A stretch of 64,000 nt of DNA. Origin: Apteryx mantelli (lineage: Eukaryota > Chordata > Aves > Apterygiformes > Apterygidae). The notes beneath the pieces are model-generated. The model was given only the letters and a program-made list of their open reading frames with translations. It was not told the origin of the DNA and did not search any database. Location of the stretch: contig NC_089978.1 in assembly GCF_036417845.1 (NCBI RefSeq), positions 123,906,183 through 123,970,182 of the forward strand, read 5' to 3'. The position numbers and the translations under genes were made by a program. Positions 54,758 through 64,000 of this stretch are shown here, in pieces (within the stretch, counting starts at the first letter, position 1; the number at the start of each line of letters is the position of its first letter).

Positions 54758-57700
54758 GTAAGTACTCTAATATTAAACTTTTTAATAAGTTTTAAAATAG
54801 ATGCAAAGACAAGATTTCAACTTTCCTACCATTGACAGTTCTTCCCCAGTATTAAAAGATTCAAAATATGTGTGCATGTGTTTTCCATCAATGCTGGTTG
54901 CCTTAGGCTTTCTTTATAGTTTGTAGTGGAGGATGGTGTTTGCAAAAGACAATTTATAAAACAGAGGATGGATGAATCGTTCTCTGCTGATGCTGGTGTC
55001 TCTCCGCAGACAATAAAGGGAGCCCAGAGAAAATAGCTTAGCCTGACAAAATACGGTGATAAGAACCTCACTCAAAGCTGACAGTTATTGCATCCATAAT
55101 AATGAGTAAGTAGCATTTTAGCGCTATTTAGGCACTAAAAACACCTCGTGGTAAGATATGAAACAGTTCCTTCTCCATGTGCTTTATGACTGTTTAATGA
55201 AAGGTTGGCCTTGTGCTTGTATGGAAGTTTATCTGTAGCAAGAAGATAAATTGAGACAGAAAGCTATAACGTCCTGTCCAAATTCATTTGACAAGTCTGT
55301 GAACAAGCCGAGCATAGAAAATTACTACTTATAATCCTTAATTTTAATCACTGAGGTTAAAATTTTGTTTTTCTTGTCCTATAGGGAATAGCACTTTTAC
55401 TTTCCTTCCAAGATGCCTGTTTTACACTTTTCATATATAATAGATCTGTTCCTAATGTGTTCAAAGTTTATAAAACAGTAAGTCTGTTCTGAGTCATTTT
55501 TTGTCTGACCACATGATGTTTCACACTCTTCTTGAGGGTGCTTGTGTTTGAGCTTGACATGAAAGTTTTTTAACACTCACGTCTAATTAGTTCAAAAATA
55601 TCAGGAAATGTTCTGTATCAATAATCAAAACATCATGGCTTTTGGTGCAAATCAGAAGAGAAGGGAGAAAAAGGGAGGGAGAAATGCTGTGCTATGGGTT
55701 TGTGGACAGAAGAAAGGAGAACTACGGTATGAGAGGGAAATAGAGCGAAAAGGAGAGAAGTAGCAAGTGGGGACAAACAGACCCTGTGGGGCATGGAGAA
55801 GAAAGGAAAATATTTGTCCCTGACATGGGAGGAAGGCTACTGGCCTCTTATGAAATAGTGGTTGATGAGGAATTGAAGGGATACTTAGGTGTGTGTAATG
55901 AGTTTGAACTACTTAAACAACAGAGGGCACATCCGCACAGTATGTTGTGAGCAGATGCAAGGCTGCTCTGGCTACACTCTGTGCTAACATAAAGCTTAAG
56001 CTTGGTGCCGCACTATGGCAGGTGCTTGCTTGCTTGCTTGCTTGCTTGTTTGCTTGCTTTTTTTCATTCTTGCTTGCTTATTTGCTTTTTTTTTGGCAAA
56101 GCAGAACGGCCATGTGGTAGCTTGCAGACGTGTTTATCTGTCTACAATGTTCTGGGCAGACATACGGAAAAGCATACGACTTCCAGTTTGACTCCTGCTA
56201 GCCTCTGTGGGTTTTCAGTGTTATGAGGAGGCAGTGTATTTGACTTTAGCTTGTGCATTAACAAATGTTTTAGTTAAACTGTAGAGATAGAAGCAATGGT
56301 ATAACAATTTTTGAAGTAGAGGTACATGTTAGCACTGTTTACAGCGTGAAAAGACGGTCTGATGGTTACCAGAACCCAATTTGGAGTCTGAGGGTGGGCT
56401 AAGCTGTGACTCCCCTTTCTTCACCACTGATGGAGATTCTGCAGTTTGATGATACATGTGTCACCCCTTTGCCTGCAGTTTATTCCCATGCTGAGATTTT
56501 CACAAAGTGGTTTCCAGTGTAGTGAAGCAACTCTGCTGATGGTGAGCAAGGACTTAAGCATCCTACGGGAGCAAGAACTCTCTTCTGTCTTTTACACGAC
56601 ACCTCACAGTGGAGTCCTAGACTCTTCCTTTGTGTTTTCTTACTATCTCAGAACAAGTAATACAAATTCTCAGTGACATCCAGCCCTCTTCTAGGTGTAT
56701 AAACCTGAAGCATTTTCATTGCTCTGCCTTACCAGGACTATTTTATTGCAGCTGTAGTAGTACAGAATGTAGCACAGGAGACGCACCTAAGAAACTGGAG
56801 AAATGCTCAGGCAGTTAGCTGATGTGGAGGTCCATAAGCTAGCTGAATATGGTTGACCAGCATCTGCGCTAAGCAAAGTGCAATGGCTGCAGACTGAACA
56901 CAGCACTCTTAGCTATGTCTACCATACCTGTCCTAACTCTTCAGGGCAAAAAAAGAGAGCCGTGCATTTGGGCCAAAGTTAAACAGGTCTGAACAGTGGT
57001 GTACAGAGGATTAGATCTGAGGTAGGTATGATAAAGGAATATTTGGGTTTCTGAGGCTTAAGGAAAAAACACATATAATTAATTTTAGCAAATAGTCAAA
57101 TAAACATATGACTAATAGAATCTGAAGTATTTTGAAGGCTCTAATACATGAATAAAATGGAAAAATGAAGGCACACTCAAAGTTCAAAATGACCTTATTT
57201 CATGGCAGTCTTGAAAAACAATTATAAAATGTCTTTTGGTACAGTTTGTATGCTCTTAGTGGAAAATATCTGTTTGGATACATTTAAAGAGCTGGTGAGT
57301 GTTCATTTTTGTTAAATTAGGCTGTAAAGTTGACATTGACTTTGCTTTGTAAGTGTCCCACTGAGTAATTAAATTTCCAGGTATTTTCTAACATAGCTAT
57401 TTTTACAAGTGAAGTTCTGGTATGTAATTGATGGTATTTAGCATTAGGCATTCCTTGAGATTTGTTTCTTCAGCTTCAGTCTTTCACTGTATTGCAGTTT
57501 GCTGTAAAAACCAACCAAACAAACAAGAATCAAACCTTACTGTCAGGTACAGCTGTAACAGTCTATGGTAGCTGCAGTAGTCTGAGAGCCGATAAAAAGC
57601 ATAATGTATGAAACTGTTTTTCACAGCTTTCAAGAACTCATCTACACTTATCGTATCTTCAGGGAACACCAAGGGTATTTTAGAATACAGGTAAGTAACT

Positions 57701-60700
57701 CTCATTTCATCTATAAAGATCGTGCTAAAAAACATTTTCCTGGTTAAAAATAAATAAATATACATGAACACATTACCATAGAAAATATTTCCAAGTTTGA
57801 TTTTTACCCTACTCAATTCTTGACTATTTAATGTCATACTTATTGTTGCATACGAGCTCAGAAGTAACTATTATCTCTGCATAAATCCCTTATAACCTTA
57901 TTTGTTGACCAAGTATTTTCTGGTTTGACCATTTCTTTTTGATACCACTGAAAACAGCTATCCCTTTCATTACCTGCTCCTTTATCTAATTGGCTTTTTT
58001 TGGGGGGGAAAGCTCTGCCACTGCACCCAACATCTTGTAGGGGCTTCTGAATATTGGAATGATCTTTTTGATTAAAACATCTATCTATAGATCTGTGTGA
58101 TTCTGAGGCAACTGAAGTGACAACCCCAAATAATGCTGCTCGTTGCTGGAATAAGCATCAGAGTAGACTCCATCAGTCAAATCCCTACACAAACAAAGCT
58201 TTAATCTAGAGGCAAGGTGAGAGGATACTTCAAAATGCTGGATCACTCCTTTGCTTGTAGTAGGATAGCCAACAGGACTGTCAACAATTAAGTAGCATTT
58301 AAGTGGAATGAGGCCACCAAACTCACTTCATAAACAAGACACCAAGCTGTCATACAGTGGTAACTCTTGTTTATTAATGCTTTGGACTGAACATGAAAAG
58401 CATCATTTTCCATGAATAATTGAATGATTTATTGACAAAAAATAACCTATTTTGGATTATAGACACTCTTCTGGATTTTGCTGCTGTGCCTTTCAGCAGC
58501 TAATAACTCAAACACTTTCAGTTTTTTCATAAACCAGTTATCCTTACAGGGTTCTGCCAAGAATATGAGAGAAAGCTCTGTTCTTCAAGATTTTAAAGCC
58601 AGATTGTTTTGGCTTACCAAAATAATATCTTGAAATAATATATTGATGGGGTAGGGGGCATTGTTTGTTTTTTCAGGGCAGACACAGCCATGAACTTTCT
58701 AGAGGCTGCGGCATCCAGTCTATGCAGAGCCGAATGGAAGATAAAGGATGCATAAAAACAACGACAACAGAAATTTCTTGTGCCAGATAGCAAATGAAGT
58801 GAAACCAAATCCCTGTTCACTTTTAATGACTAGTATTGGAAGTAGGACCCTCACTGCAATACGAGCTGATTAATGTGCTTATTGTCCGTCACTGTCCTAA
58901 AGTATCAGTGTTGCGAGAACCTCTGTACAGATTACTCAAGATATGCCCTGTGGAGGCAGTTTAGTGTGGCTCTGTAAAACCACGTTAAAAAGCAGTTTTG
59001 TAAAACCTTTGGTTTCCTCTTGTCTCATAGTTGTTTGAAATCAGTATTTTAAGTGGGAATTAAATGTATTATCTCCAAACTCATGTTCTAAAATGGGAAG
59101 GAAGCTTGTAATGTTTTCACCCTTTTAAACTCTGCTGTAATGGACTGCTTCAGTGCATATCTGAGTCAATAGTTTAAGCTGATGTACTACTTAAAATATT
59201 TGCAACCATAAGGAAGAAATAGTCACAAGACTGATAACACATACCATACTGCCTAGAACTGGCGGTGGTGGATGGGTATCCGGTATCCTCTGCAGGAAAA
59301 AAAAAATAGCTTGAATTGCATGGAACAGTTTGGGGAAAGACAGTTTGAGGGACTCAGACCTAGGCTTGCAAAAGAAACTTTGGTCAGCTCATTGATATCA
59401 GATAGAGATATGATTCCTAACAACTTTGTATTGTTTAAGGCTCCAGAATACATATCGAACCTATTTTAATTACCCTCATCAACATTTGAGTATTTTAAGG
59501 AAGGAGTCTTTTTTTTTTTTTTTTTTTTTTTTGTCCTGGACTGCATCTGTGTTCAGGTGGTTTACCAGGACAGCAACATCAGAAAACCTTTCTGTGGCAC
59601 AGACCAAGTCTTGAAGGACAGATGCAGGAAATGAGACATTTACCTGGGCATCATGAGTTCCCTGGCTTCTGGAAAGACAGCAAGTGGTTCTGTTCTTTTG
59701 CAACTTAAGAGAAAAACAAGTTTGTCTTGTGATGAAGGGTGAAATTCTCCAAGACATGGACTGCAGTTGACCAAAATCTCTCTCTGATGTTTGAACTGAT
59801 AAATAAAAAGAATTGTGCTTTAAGTAGGTGGTTAGTCCTAGATCCCTGGTCAGGGATTCCTGAAGGGAGGAACCGAGAGCATCTGAGATGCAGCCAGGCC
59901 TGCAAAGCAATAAGGGGTTGGTTACAGACAGTGGTTAGAGGACTGAAGGAGGTAAAATTTGTTCCTGCTAGAGTGTGAAGCTTGTGATCCCAATGAAGGC
60001 AGGGAGCATTAAACAGCTTCCTCCTGGCTGCAGTGCACTTGGACTGGGATGGTGAGGGAGGTTACACTTAGTGCCATAACCACACCACCAAATGGGTGTC
60101 CCTACTGTTTTAAGAGTAGTACAACATTCCATCAACAAATCTGCTTAGAAAACAGTCCCTTGGTAAATGATAAGCTATGTACAGTTCCTCTCACTTAGGA
60201 GACCTCCTGTGAAATACAACTGCAAACAAACTTTCTTCTTCCATCCTCACAGACTTCTGAAGGTGTTCCAGAGAGGACCTTCAGAACTTTAAAGGATTTA
60301 ATATACACCTACGAAAAGCCAAACCAAGGACTAGTAACAAACCTTCGCTACCCAGTCAAGAAACGGAAGCCCCCACAAAGAAGCTCGAGGTTCAAGTCAG
60401 CCACAGATGATGTTTATGATGGTGAGAAATATAGTTTGGTCTCTGTCTTTTTTTTAGAGGTCTGTGGTGAACAGTTATAAATCCTCTGAGCACAGCTTTC
60501 ATGGACAAAAGTTCAACATCCTTTCTTCTCTCTTCCTTCAGCTTCCTCTTTTATCAGTCCTCACAGGTTCTATATTGATTCATATGTCAGAGTAGGAGAA
60601 TAGTTGTAAACTGAGCCTTTCTGAGACTGCTAATAAAGCTTACAGCTAGTGTCATGGTACTAAAGCTCCTGGAACAGGTGCCAGCACCGCAGAAAGCTGG

Positions 60701-62810
60701 TACATGGAAACTGATTGAAAACAATGTTACTTGGTAAAAAGAGAGACAGGGAAAAGAGAGGTTCAGCCAAACTTGCATAGGGGAAAGAGTTAAATACAGG
60801 CATAGCTCGGAGATATTGTGGGTTCAGTTCCAGACCATCGCAATAAAGCAAATATCGCAATAAAGCAAGTTGCACGAATTTTTTGGTTTCCCAGTGCATA
60901 TAAAAGTTATGTTTACACTATACTGTAGTCTATTAAGTGTGCAATGCTATTATGTCTAAAAAAACAATGTACGTACCTTAATTAAAAAATACTTTATTGC
61001 TAAAAAATGCTAACCATCATCTGAGCCTTCAGCGAGTCATAATCTTTTTGCTGATGGAGGGTCTTGCCTCAATGTTGATGGCTGCTGACTGATCAGGGTG
61101 GTGGTTGCTGAAGGTTGGGGTGGCTGTGGCAATTTCTTAAAAAAAGACAGCAATGAAGTTTGCTGCATCGATTGACTCTTCCTTTGACAAAGGATTTCTC
61201 TGTAGCATGTGATGCTGTTTGATAGCATTTTACCCACAAGAGAGCTTCTTTCAAAATTGGAGTCAGTCCTCTCAAACCCTGCTGCCGCTTTATCAACTAA
61301 GTTTATGTACTATTCTAAATCCTTTGTTGTCATTTCAGCAATGTTCACAGCGTGTTCTTCACCAGCAGTAGATTCCATTTCAAGAAACCACTTTCTTTGC
61401 TCATCCATAAGAAGCAGCTCCTCATGAGTTACAGTTTTATCATGAGATTGCAGCAATTCAGTCACATCTTCGGGCTCCGCTTCTAATTCTAGTTTTCTCT
61501 TGCTGTCAGTTCTAGTTCTCTTGCTATCAGCCTGTCCTTTGAAGCCAGGCATTGACTTCTCCTCTCCAGCTACGAAAGTCCTAGATGGCATCTGCTTCCA
61601 ATAGAAGGCTGTTTCATCTACATTGAAAATCTGTTGTTTAGTGTAGCCACCTTCATCAGTTCTCTTAGCTAGATCTTCTGGATAACTTGCTGCAGCTTCT
61701 ACATCAGCACTTACTGCCTCACCTGGCACTTTGATGTTCTGGAGACAGCTTCTTTCCTTAAACCTCATGAACCAACCTCTGCTAGCTTCAACCTTTTCTT
61801 CTGCAGCTTCCTCACCTCTCTCAGCCTTCACAGAATTGAGGAGAGTTAGGGCCTTGCTCTGAATGAGGCTTTGGCTTAAGGGACTGTTGTGTCTGGTTTG
61901 ATCTTCTGTCCAGACCACTAAAACTTTCTCCATATCAGTAGTAAGGCTATTTTGCTTTCTTATCATTTGTGTGTTCACTGGAGTAGCACTTTGAATTTCC
62001 TTCAAGGACTTTTCCTTTGCATTCACAACTTGGCTAACGGTTTGGCGCAAGAGGCCAAGCTTTCGGCCTGTCTCGGCTTGCGACGTGCCTTCCTTGCTAA
62101 GCTTCATCATGTCTAGCTTTTGATTTAAAGTGAGAGACGTGTGACTCTTCCTTTCACTTGAACACTTAGAGGCCATTGTAGGGTTATTAATTGGCCTAAT
62201 TTCAATATTGTTGTGTCTCAGGGAATAGGGAGGCCCGAGGAGAGGGAGAGAGACGGGGGAATGGCCATCTGACTGCTCGGTGGAGCAGTCAGCACACACA
62301 CAACATTTATCAATTAAATTCGCCATCTTATATGGGTGCGGGTCGTGGCACCCCAAAACAATTACAATAGTAACAGCAAAGGTCACTGATCACAGATCAC
62401 CATAACAGATATAATAATAATGAAAAAGTTTGAAATATTGCAAGAATTACCAAAACGTGACACAGAGACACGAAGTGAGCACGTGCTGTTGGAAAAATGG
62501 CGCCGATAGACTTGCTCGACACAGGGTTGCCACAAACCTTCAATTTGTCAAAGACGCAATAACTGCGAAGCACAATAAAGCAAAGCTCAGTAAAATGAGG
62601 TGTGCCTGTAATCTGCAATCCTTGCTCTTATTCAGATTCCTAGTGGTGGTTCCTTTCTTTGGTGCTGTTAGCATGCGCTGGCTTTGAACATCACAAGAGT
62701 GAATACCAGAATCACATAGCATCTTGATTATTTTCTTTTTTTCCCCTCTTTCATCAGAAGTCAATGCAAAGGTATACAGTAACCAGAAATCTATCAGCTA
62801 TCTCTACTGA
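54624..62810 (+). CDS. SH2D1B: SH2D1B (EAT-2)-like SH2 adaptor, complete four-exon coding region
   Basis: Coding exons are 54624-54757, 57627-57690, 60253-60421 and 62758-62810, joined in frame (134+64+169+53=420 nt) to give 139 residues plus stop; human EAT-2 is 132. All introns are GT-AG. The protein is almost entirely one SH2 domain (about residues 3-103). The phosphotyrosine-binding arginine is R31 in YLIRES, followed by [19 protein letters not shown] and EKPNQG, which are SAP-family hallmarks. YTYRIFRE and EKPNQG favour EAT-2 over SH2D1A. Family members bind TxYxx(V/I) motifs in SLAM-receptor tails in NK and other leukocytes, acting as free cytosolic adaptors. The tail (about 104-139) is basic and then holds Y121, Y129, Y137 and Y139. 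The start ATG has G at +4 and sits two residues before the SH2 core, as in the family. Confidence is high for exons 1-3 and good for exon 4. Confidence 0.93.
54758..57626 (+). other. SH2D1B-like intron 1
   Basis: A 2869-bp GT-AG intron. It contains a (TTGC)n tract near 56023-56085 and a purine-rich stretch near 55660-55800. No coding exon or transposon was recognised inside it. Confidence 0.85.
56023..56085. repeat. (TTGC)n microsatellite in SH2D1B-like intron 1
   Basis: About six perfect GCTT units at 56023-56048, then imperfect GTTT/GCTT copies out to about 56085. Confidence 0.9.
57627..57690 (+). CDS. SH2D1B: SH2D1B-like coding exon 2
   Basis: A 64-bp exon, the size I expect for exon 2 of SAP-family genes. 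It is preceded by a pyrimidine-rich tract ending TTTTTCACAG and followed by GTAAGT. It encodes F45 (split codon) to Q66, including IYTYRIFRE and GYFRIQ, nearly the same as mammalian EAT-2. The phase 2 start joins exon 1 exactly; it ends in phase 0. Too short to show as an open frame alone. Confidence 0.93.
57691..60252 (+). other. SH2D1B-like intron 2
   Basis: A 2562-bp GT-AG intron. It holds a 24-base T run at 59509-59532. The long open frame on the opposite strand around 59479-59910 shows no recognisable domain and reads through the homopolymer as polylysine, so it is not called as a gene. Confidence 0.85.
59509..59532. repeat. 24-base T run in intron 2
   Basis: Uninterrupted T24. There is no recognisable retrocopy attached to it on the minus strand. 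Confidence 0.95.
60253..60421 (+). CDS. SH2D1B: SH2D1B-like coding exon 3
   Basis: Encodes residues 67-122 and one base of codon 123: the end of the SH2 domain ([18 protein letters not shown]) and a basic linker ([13 protein letters not shown]) ending at DDVYD. The acceptor is CCATCCTCACAG and the donor is GTGAGA at 60422. It starts in phase 0 and ends in phase 1. Confidence 0.93.
60797..60825 (+). repeat. left terminal inverted repeat of the Tigger1-like element
   Basis: Begins CAGGCATAGCTCGGAGATAT immediately after a TA dinucleotide. It pairs with the right end at 62580-62608 over the outermost dozen or so bases with a few mismatches, as in other Tigger elements. Confidence 0.85.
61037..62176 (-). 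pseudogene. Tigger1-like transposase remnant
   Basis: Reading from an ATG at 62176 ([10 protein letters not shown]), 288 codons are open to a TAG at 61310-61312. The same frame then continues to 61037 through a C-terminus rich in KKLPQPPQP. Residues about 10-60 fit a psq-type helix-turn-helix and about 75-145 a CENP-B-type helix-turn-helix ([10 protein letters not shown]). The first catalytic aspartate is retained in [10 protein letters not shown] (D187), but the frame then jumps from [12 protein letters not shown] to the acidic region [16 protein letters not shown]. The rest of the DDE/D core, including the other two acidic residues, is missing. Full-length Tigger1 transposases are near 590 residues. 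Open codons upstream of the ATG (to 62386) are leader sequence. Not a functional enzyme. Confidence 0.9.
61488..61530. repeat. short direct duplication at the transposase deletion junction
   Basis: Two imperfect copies, 61488-61509 (22 bp) and 61511-61530 (20 bp), of a TCTAGTT...CTTGCT(G/A)TCAG unit lie exactly where the transposase frame jumps over its catalytic core. They look like a repair footprint of the internal deletion. Confidence 0.75.
62580..62608 (-). repeat. right terminal inverted repeat of the Tigger1-like element
   Basis: Its reverse complement begins CAGGCACACCTCATTTTACT. It is followed on the plus strand by TA (62609-62610), the second copy of the target duplication. It lies upstream of the transposase remnant. 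Confidence 0.85.
62758..62810 (+). CDS. SH2D1B: SH2D1B-like coding exon 4 (C-terminal tail)
   Basis: Follows a strong pyrimidine tract and TTTCATCAG acceptor. It joins exon 3 in phase 1 and gives 17 residues, [17 protein letters not shown], then TGA at 62808-62810. The tail is not clearly alignable to the mammalian EAT-2 C-terminus, so this exon rests on the splice site, matching phase, expected length and tyrosine content. Y129-S-N fits the known pYxN pattern of GRB2 SH2 ligands. Confidence 0.75.
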
Positions 62811-63149
62811 TAGTTTGGGAAGGAAAGCACTTTTGCTGGTACAACCTGCCCTCTGTTTGAAGAAATAATGATTTGACATATAAAGATTTTTATTAAAAAA
62901 GCTCATCCCTACTGCAGCCAATTAAAATTTTCCAGCTGAACAAAGACTCTGCCAGAAAATACTATTATGTTGCTACCTGATTGTTCTATAGAAATACAGC
63001 AATTTCAATTAAATATTCTCTTGAAAGAAGAAGAGAAAAAGAGTATTTCAATAAAGGTGGAACATTTTGCACGTTCTTATTTCTCAGTTCAAAATGACCT
63101 TGTTCCAGACTGATTCTGTTGTACAAAGTGAGGTCAAAATCATAATAAA
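62811..63149 (+). promoter_or_regulatory. SH2D1B: probable SH2D1B 3' UTR with candidate poly(A) signals
   Basis: AT-rich sequence directly after the stop codon. Two AATAAA hexamers lie at 63050-63055 and 63144-63149. Either could end the transcript; the true cleavage site cannot be told from sequence alone. Confidence 0.45.
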
Positions 63150-64000
63150 GCATTTCAATCTTACTGATGTACAACCTGAATCCAGGCTAATATTTCTGAA
63201 AGTTTTATTTTATGGTAAATTTCAATATTGACAATAATGTCACTGAGAACCAAAAATTGTATTCACAACCTTTCCTGTGGAGGAAAAAAAAGGCTCGTTT
63301 TTGCTTAGATTTAGTTTGCATGTACTATTTTTCATTTGTTCATGGGAAACCACTCATTCCCAGCTCACAGGCAACATATCCTCATCCACTAGAAATTAAC
63401 AAGTTAAAATTGAAAGAGATACAGAAGGCAAAGCATGATGCTGCCTGTATCTCACTCCTTCATGAGTATTGATGGTCCTAGGCTAGAGAAGGCTGAAGAC
63501 CAGTTTTATCCGATGTGGTTCCTCAAAGGTATCAGGCCCCTGTACTTCAGTGAGGCTTGAGGCTGTCCATTACCTTTACTGCCCCCATTGAAAGATATTT
63601 TGATACCAAAATCTAACTTACTTATCTTTGGAATGCTAGGAGAGAAAAAATGCCTGCCAACTTATTGTGGTTTATTGTGATTTGTGTTAAAACATCAGTA
63701 GTCTTCTAAGTTAATATGCTGAAAATAAGGGGCATATAGTGCTCAGGAAGACAACTTTGGAACTAGACTAATGGTGATCATATGCTAACTTCTGTTCAAA
63801 AGTCCCAGTTATAAAATTAGGATACAATGTTCTTACGTGACAGAAATATTATTCAAATAGATATGTTAAAGATGGAGGTTTTCACGGAGTGGTATACCAT
63901 CATTTATAGTCAGGTCACCTTTACGTCCTCAGTTTGGGAAGAATGAGTAGAGATACTAGTGGTAACTTGCCAGCATCTCTGCCACAAAAAAGCCACTGAA
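63150..64000. other. downstream flank of SH2D1B-like gene
   Basis: AT-rich unique sequence. The 86-codon open frame at 63212-63472 has no recognisable domain and non-coding-like composition. Nothing called. Confidence 0.5.

Larger units (their letters stand above)
60797..62608 (-). mobile_element. Tigger1-like (pogo group) DNA transposon, internally deleted
   Basis: The two ends both read CAGGCA inward (CAGGCATAGCTCGGAG on the left, CAGGCACACCTCATTTT as the reverse complement on the right) and are flanked by TA at 60795-60796 and 62609-62610, the pogo/Tc1-mariner target duplication. The sub-terminal sequence, with repeated GCAATAAAGC units on the left and the long 5' leader on the right, strongly resembles the mammalian Tigger1 consensus as I know it. 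The copy is 1812 bp against about 2.4 kb for the family, because most of the transposase catalytic region is gone. It cannot be autonomous. It sits in intron 3 of the SH2D1B-like gene. Confidence 0.93.
60422..62757 (+). other. SH2D1B-like intron 3, mostly a DNA transposon
   Basis: A 2336-bp intron of which 1812 bp is the Tigger1-like element. Without the element and one TA copy it would be only 522 bp. The insertion lies in the opposite orientation to the gene and leaves both splice sites untouched (375 bp from the donor, about 150 bp from the acceptor). Confidence 0.85.

Noticed and set aside
57484..57837. 117-codon open frame on the minus strand
   Set aside because: It lies opposite SH2D1B-like exon 2 and its splice sites; the plus-strand exon explains the open frame better.
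59479..59910. 143-codon minus-strand frame followed by a poly(A) run, like a processed retrocopy
   Set aside because: The peptide has no recognisable domain, no target duplication was seen, and CR1-driven avian genomes rarely make poly(A) retrocopies. The T24 run is best taken as a homopolymer.
62176..62386. Extension of the transposase frame upstream of MASK by 70 codons
   Set aside because: This corresponds to the element's leader sequence; the family protein starts at the MASK methionine.

Overview
This window is vertebrate nuclear DNA, very probably from a bird. The support is two CR1 LINE copies that carry the avian-type 3' end and (ATTCTGTG)n tail, low repeat density, AT-rich spacers with short microsatellites, and small exons with GT-AG splice sites. 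No prokaryotic gene organisation, CRISPR array or rRNA/tRNA gene was seen.

Layout. 1-16515: gene-poor spacer with a (GA)n tract and a short perfect inverted repeat. 16516-18720: a 5'-truncated, nearly readable CR1 on the minus strand. 20991-22260: two minus-strand exons of a diverged CD28/CTLA-4/ICOS-like receptor, an Ig V exon and a stalk/transmembrane exon, with an in-frame TGA just before the membrane segment. 22261-51667: about 29 kb of mostly unannotatable spacer with a GC-rich patch near 41.5-42.1 kb and a second, short CR1 3' end at 46.6-46.9 kb. 51668-51953: a good-looking minus-strand exon with a hydrophobic segment that I do not recognise. 54624-62810: a complete four-exon plus-strand gene for an EAT-2/SH2D1B-type single-SH2 adaptor of 139 residues. 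Its third intron holds a 1812-bp Tigger1-like DNA transposon with TA target-site duplications. 62811-64000: probable 3' UTR and downstream flank.

Functionally, the clear gene is an immune-cell adaptor that binds SLAM-family receptors. The second recognisable locus is an immune-receptor-like gene about 32 kb away on the other strand. I see no direct evidence that they act together. The most unusual signals are the Tigger1-like element, which looks like a mammalian family in a bird genome and therefore suggests horizontal transfer, and the CD28-like gene, which is either a secreted receptor or a decaying gene. Family assignments rest on recognition of protein and repeat motifs by eye; no database search was run.
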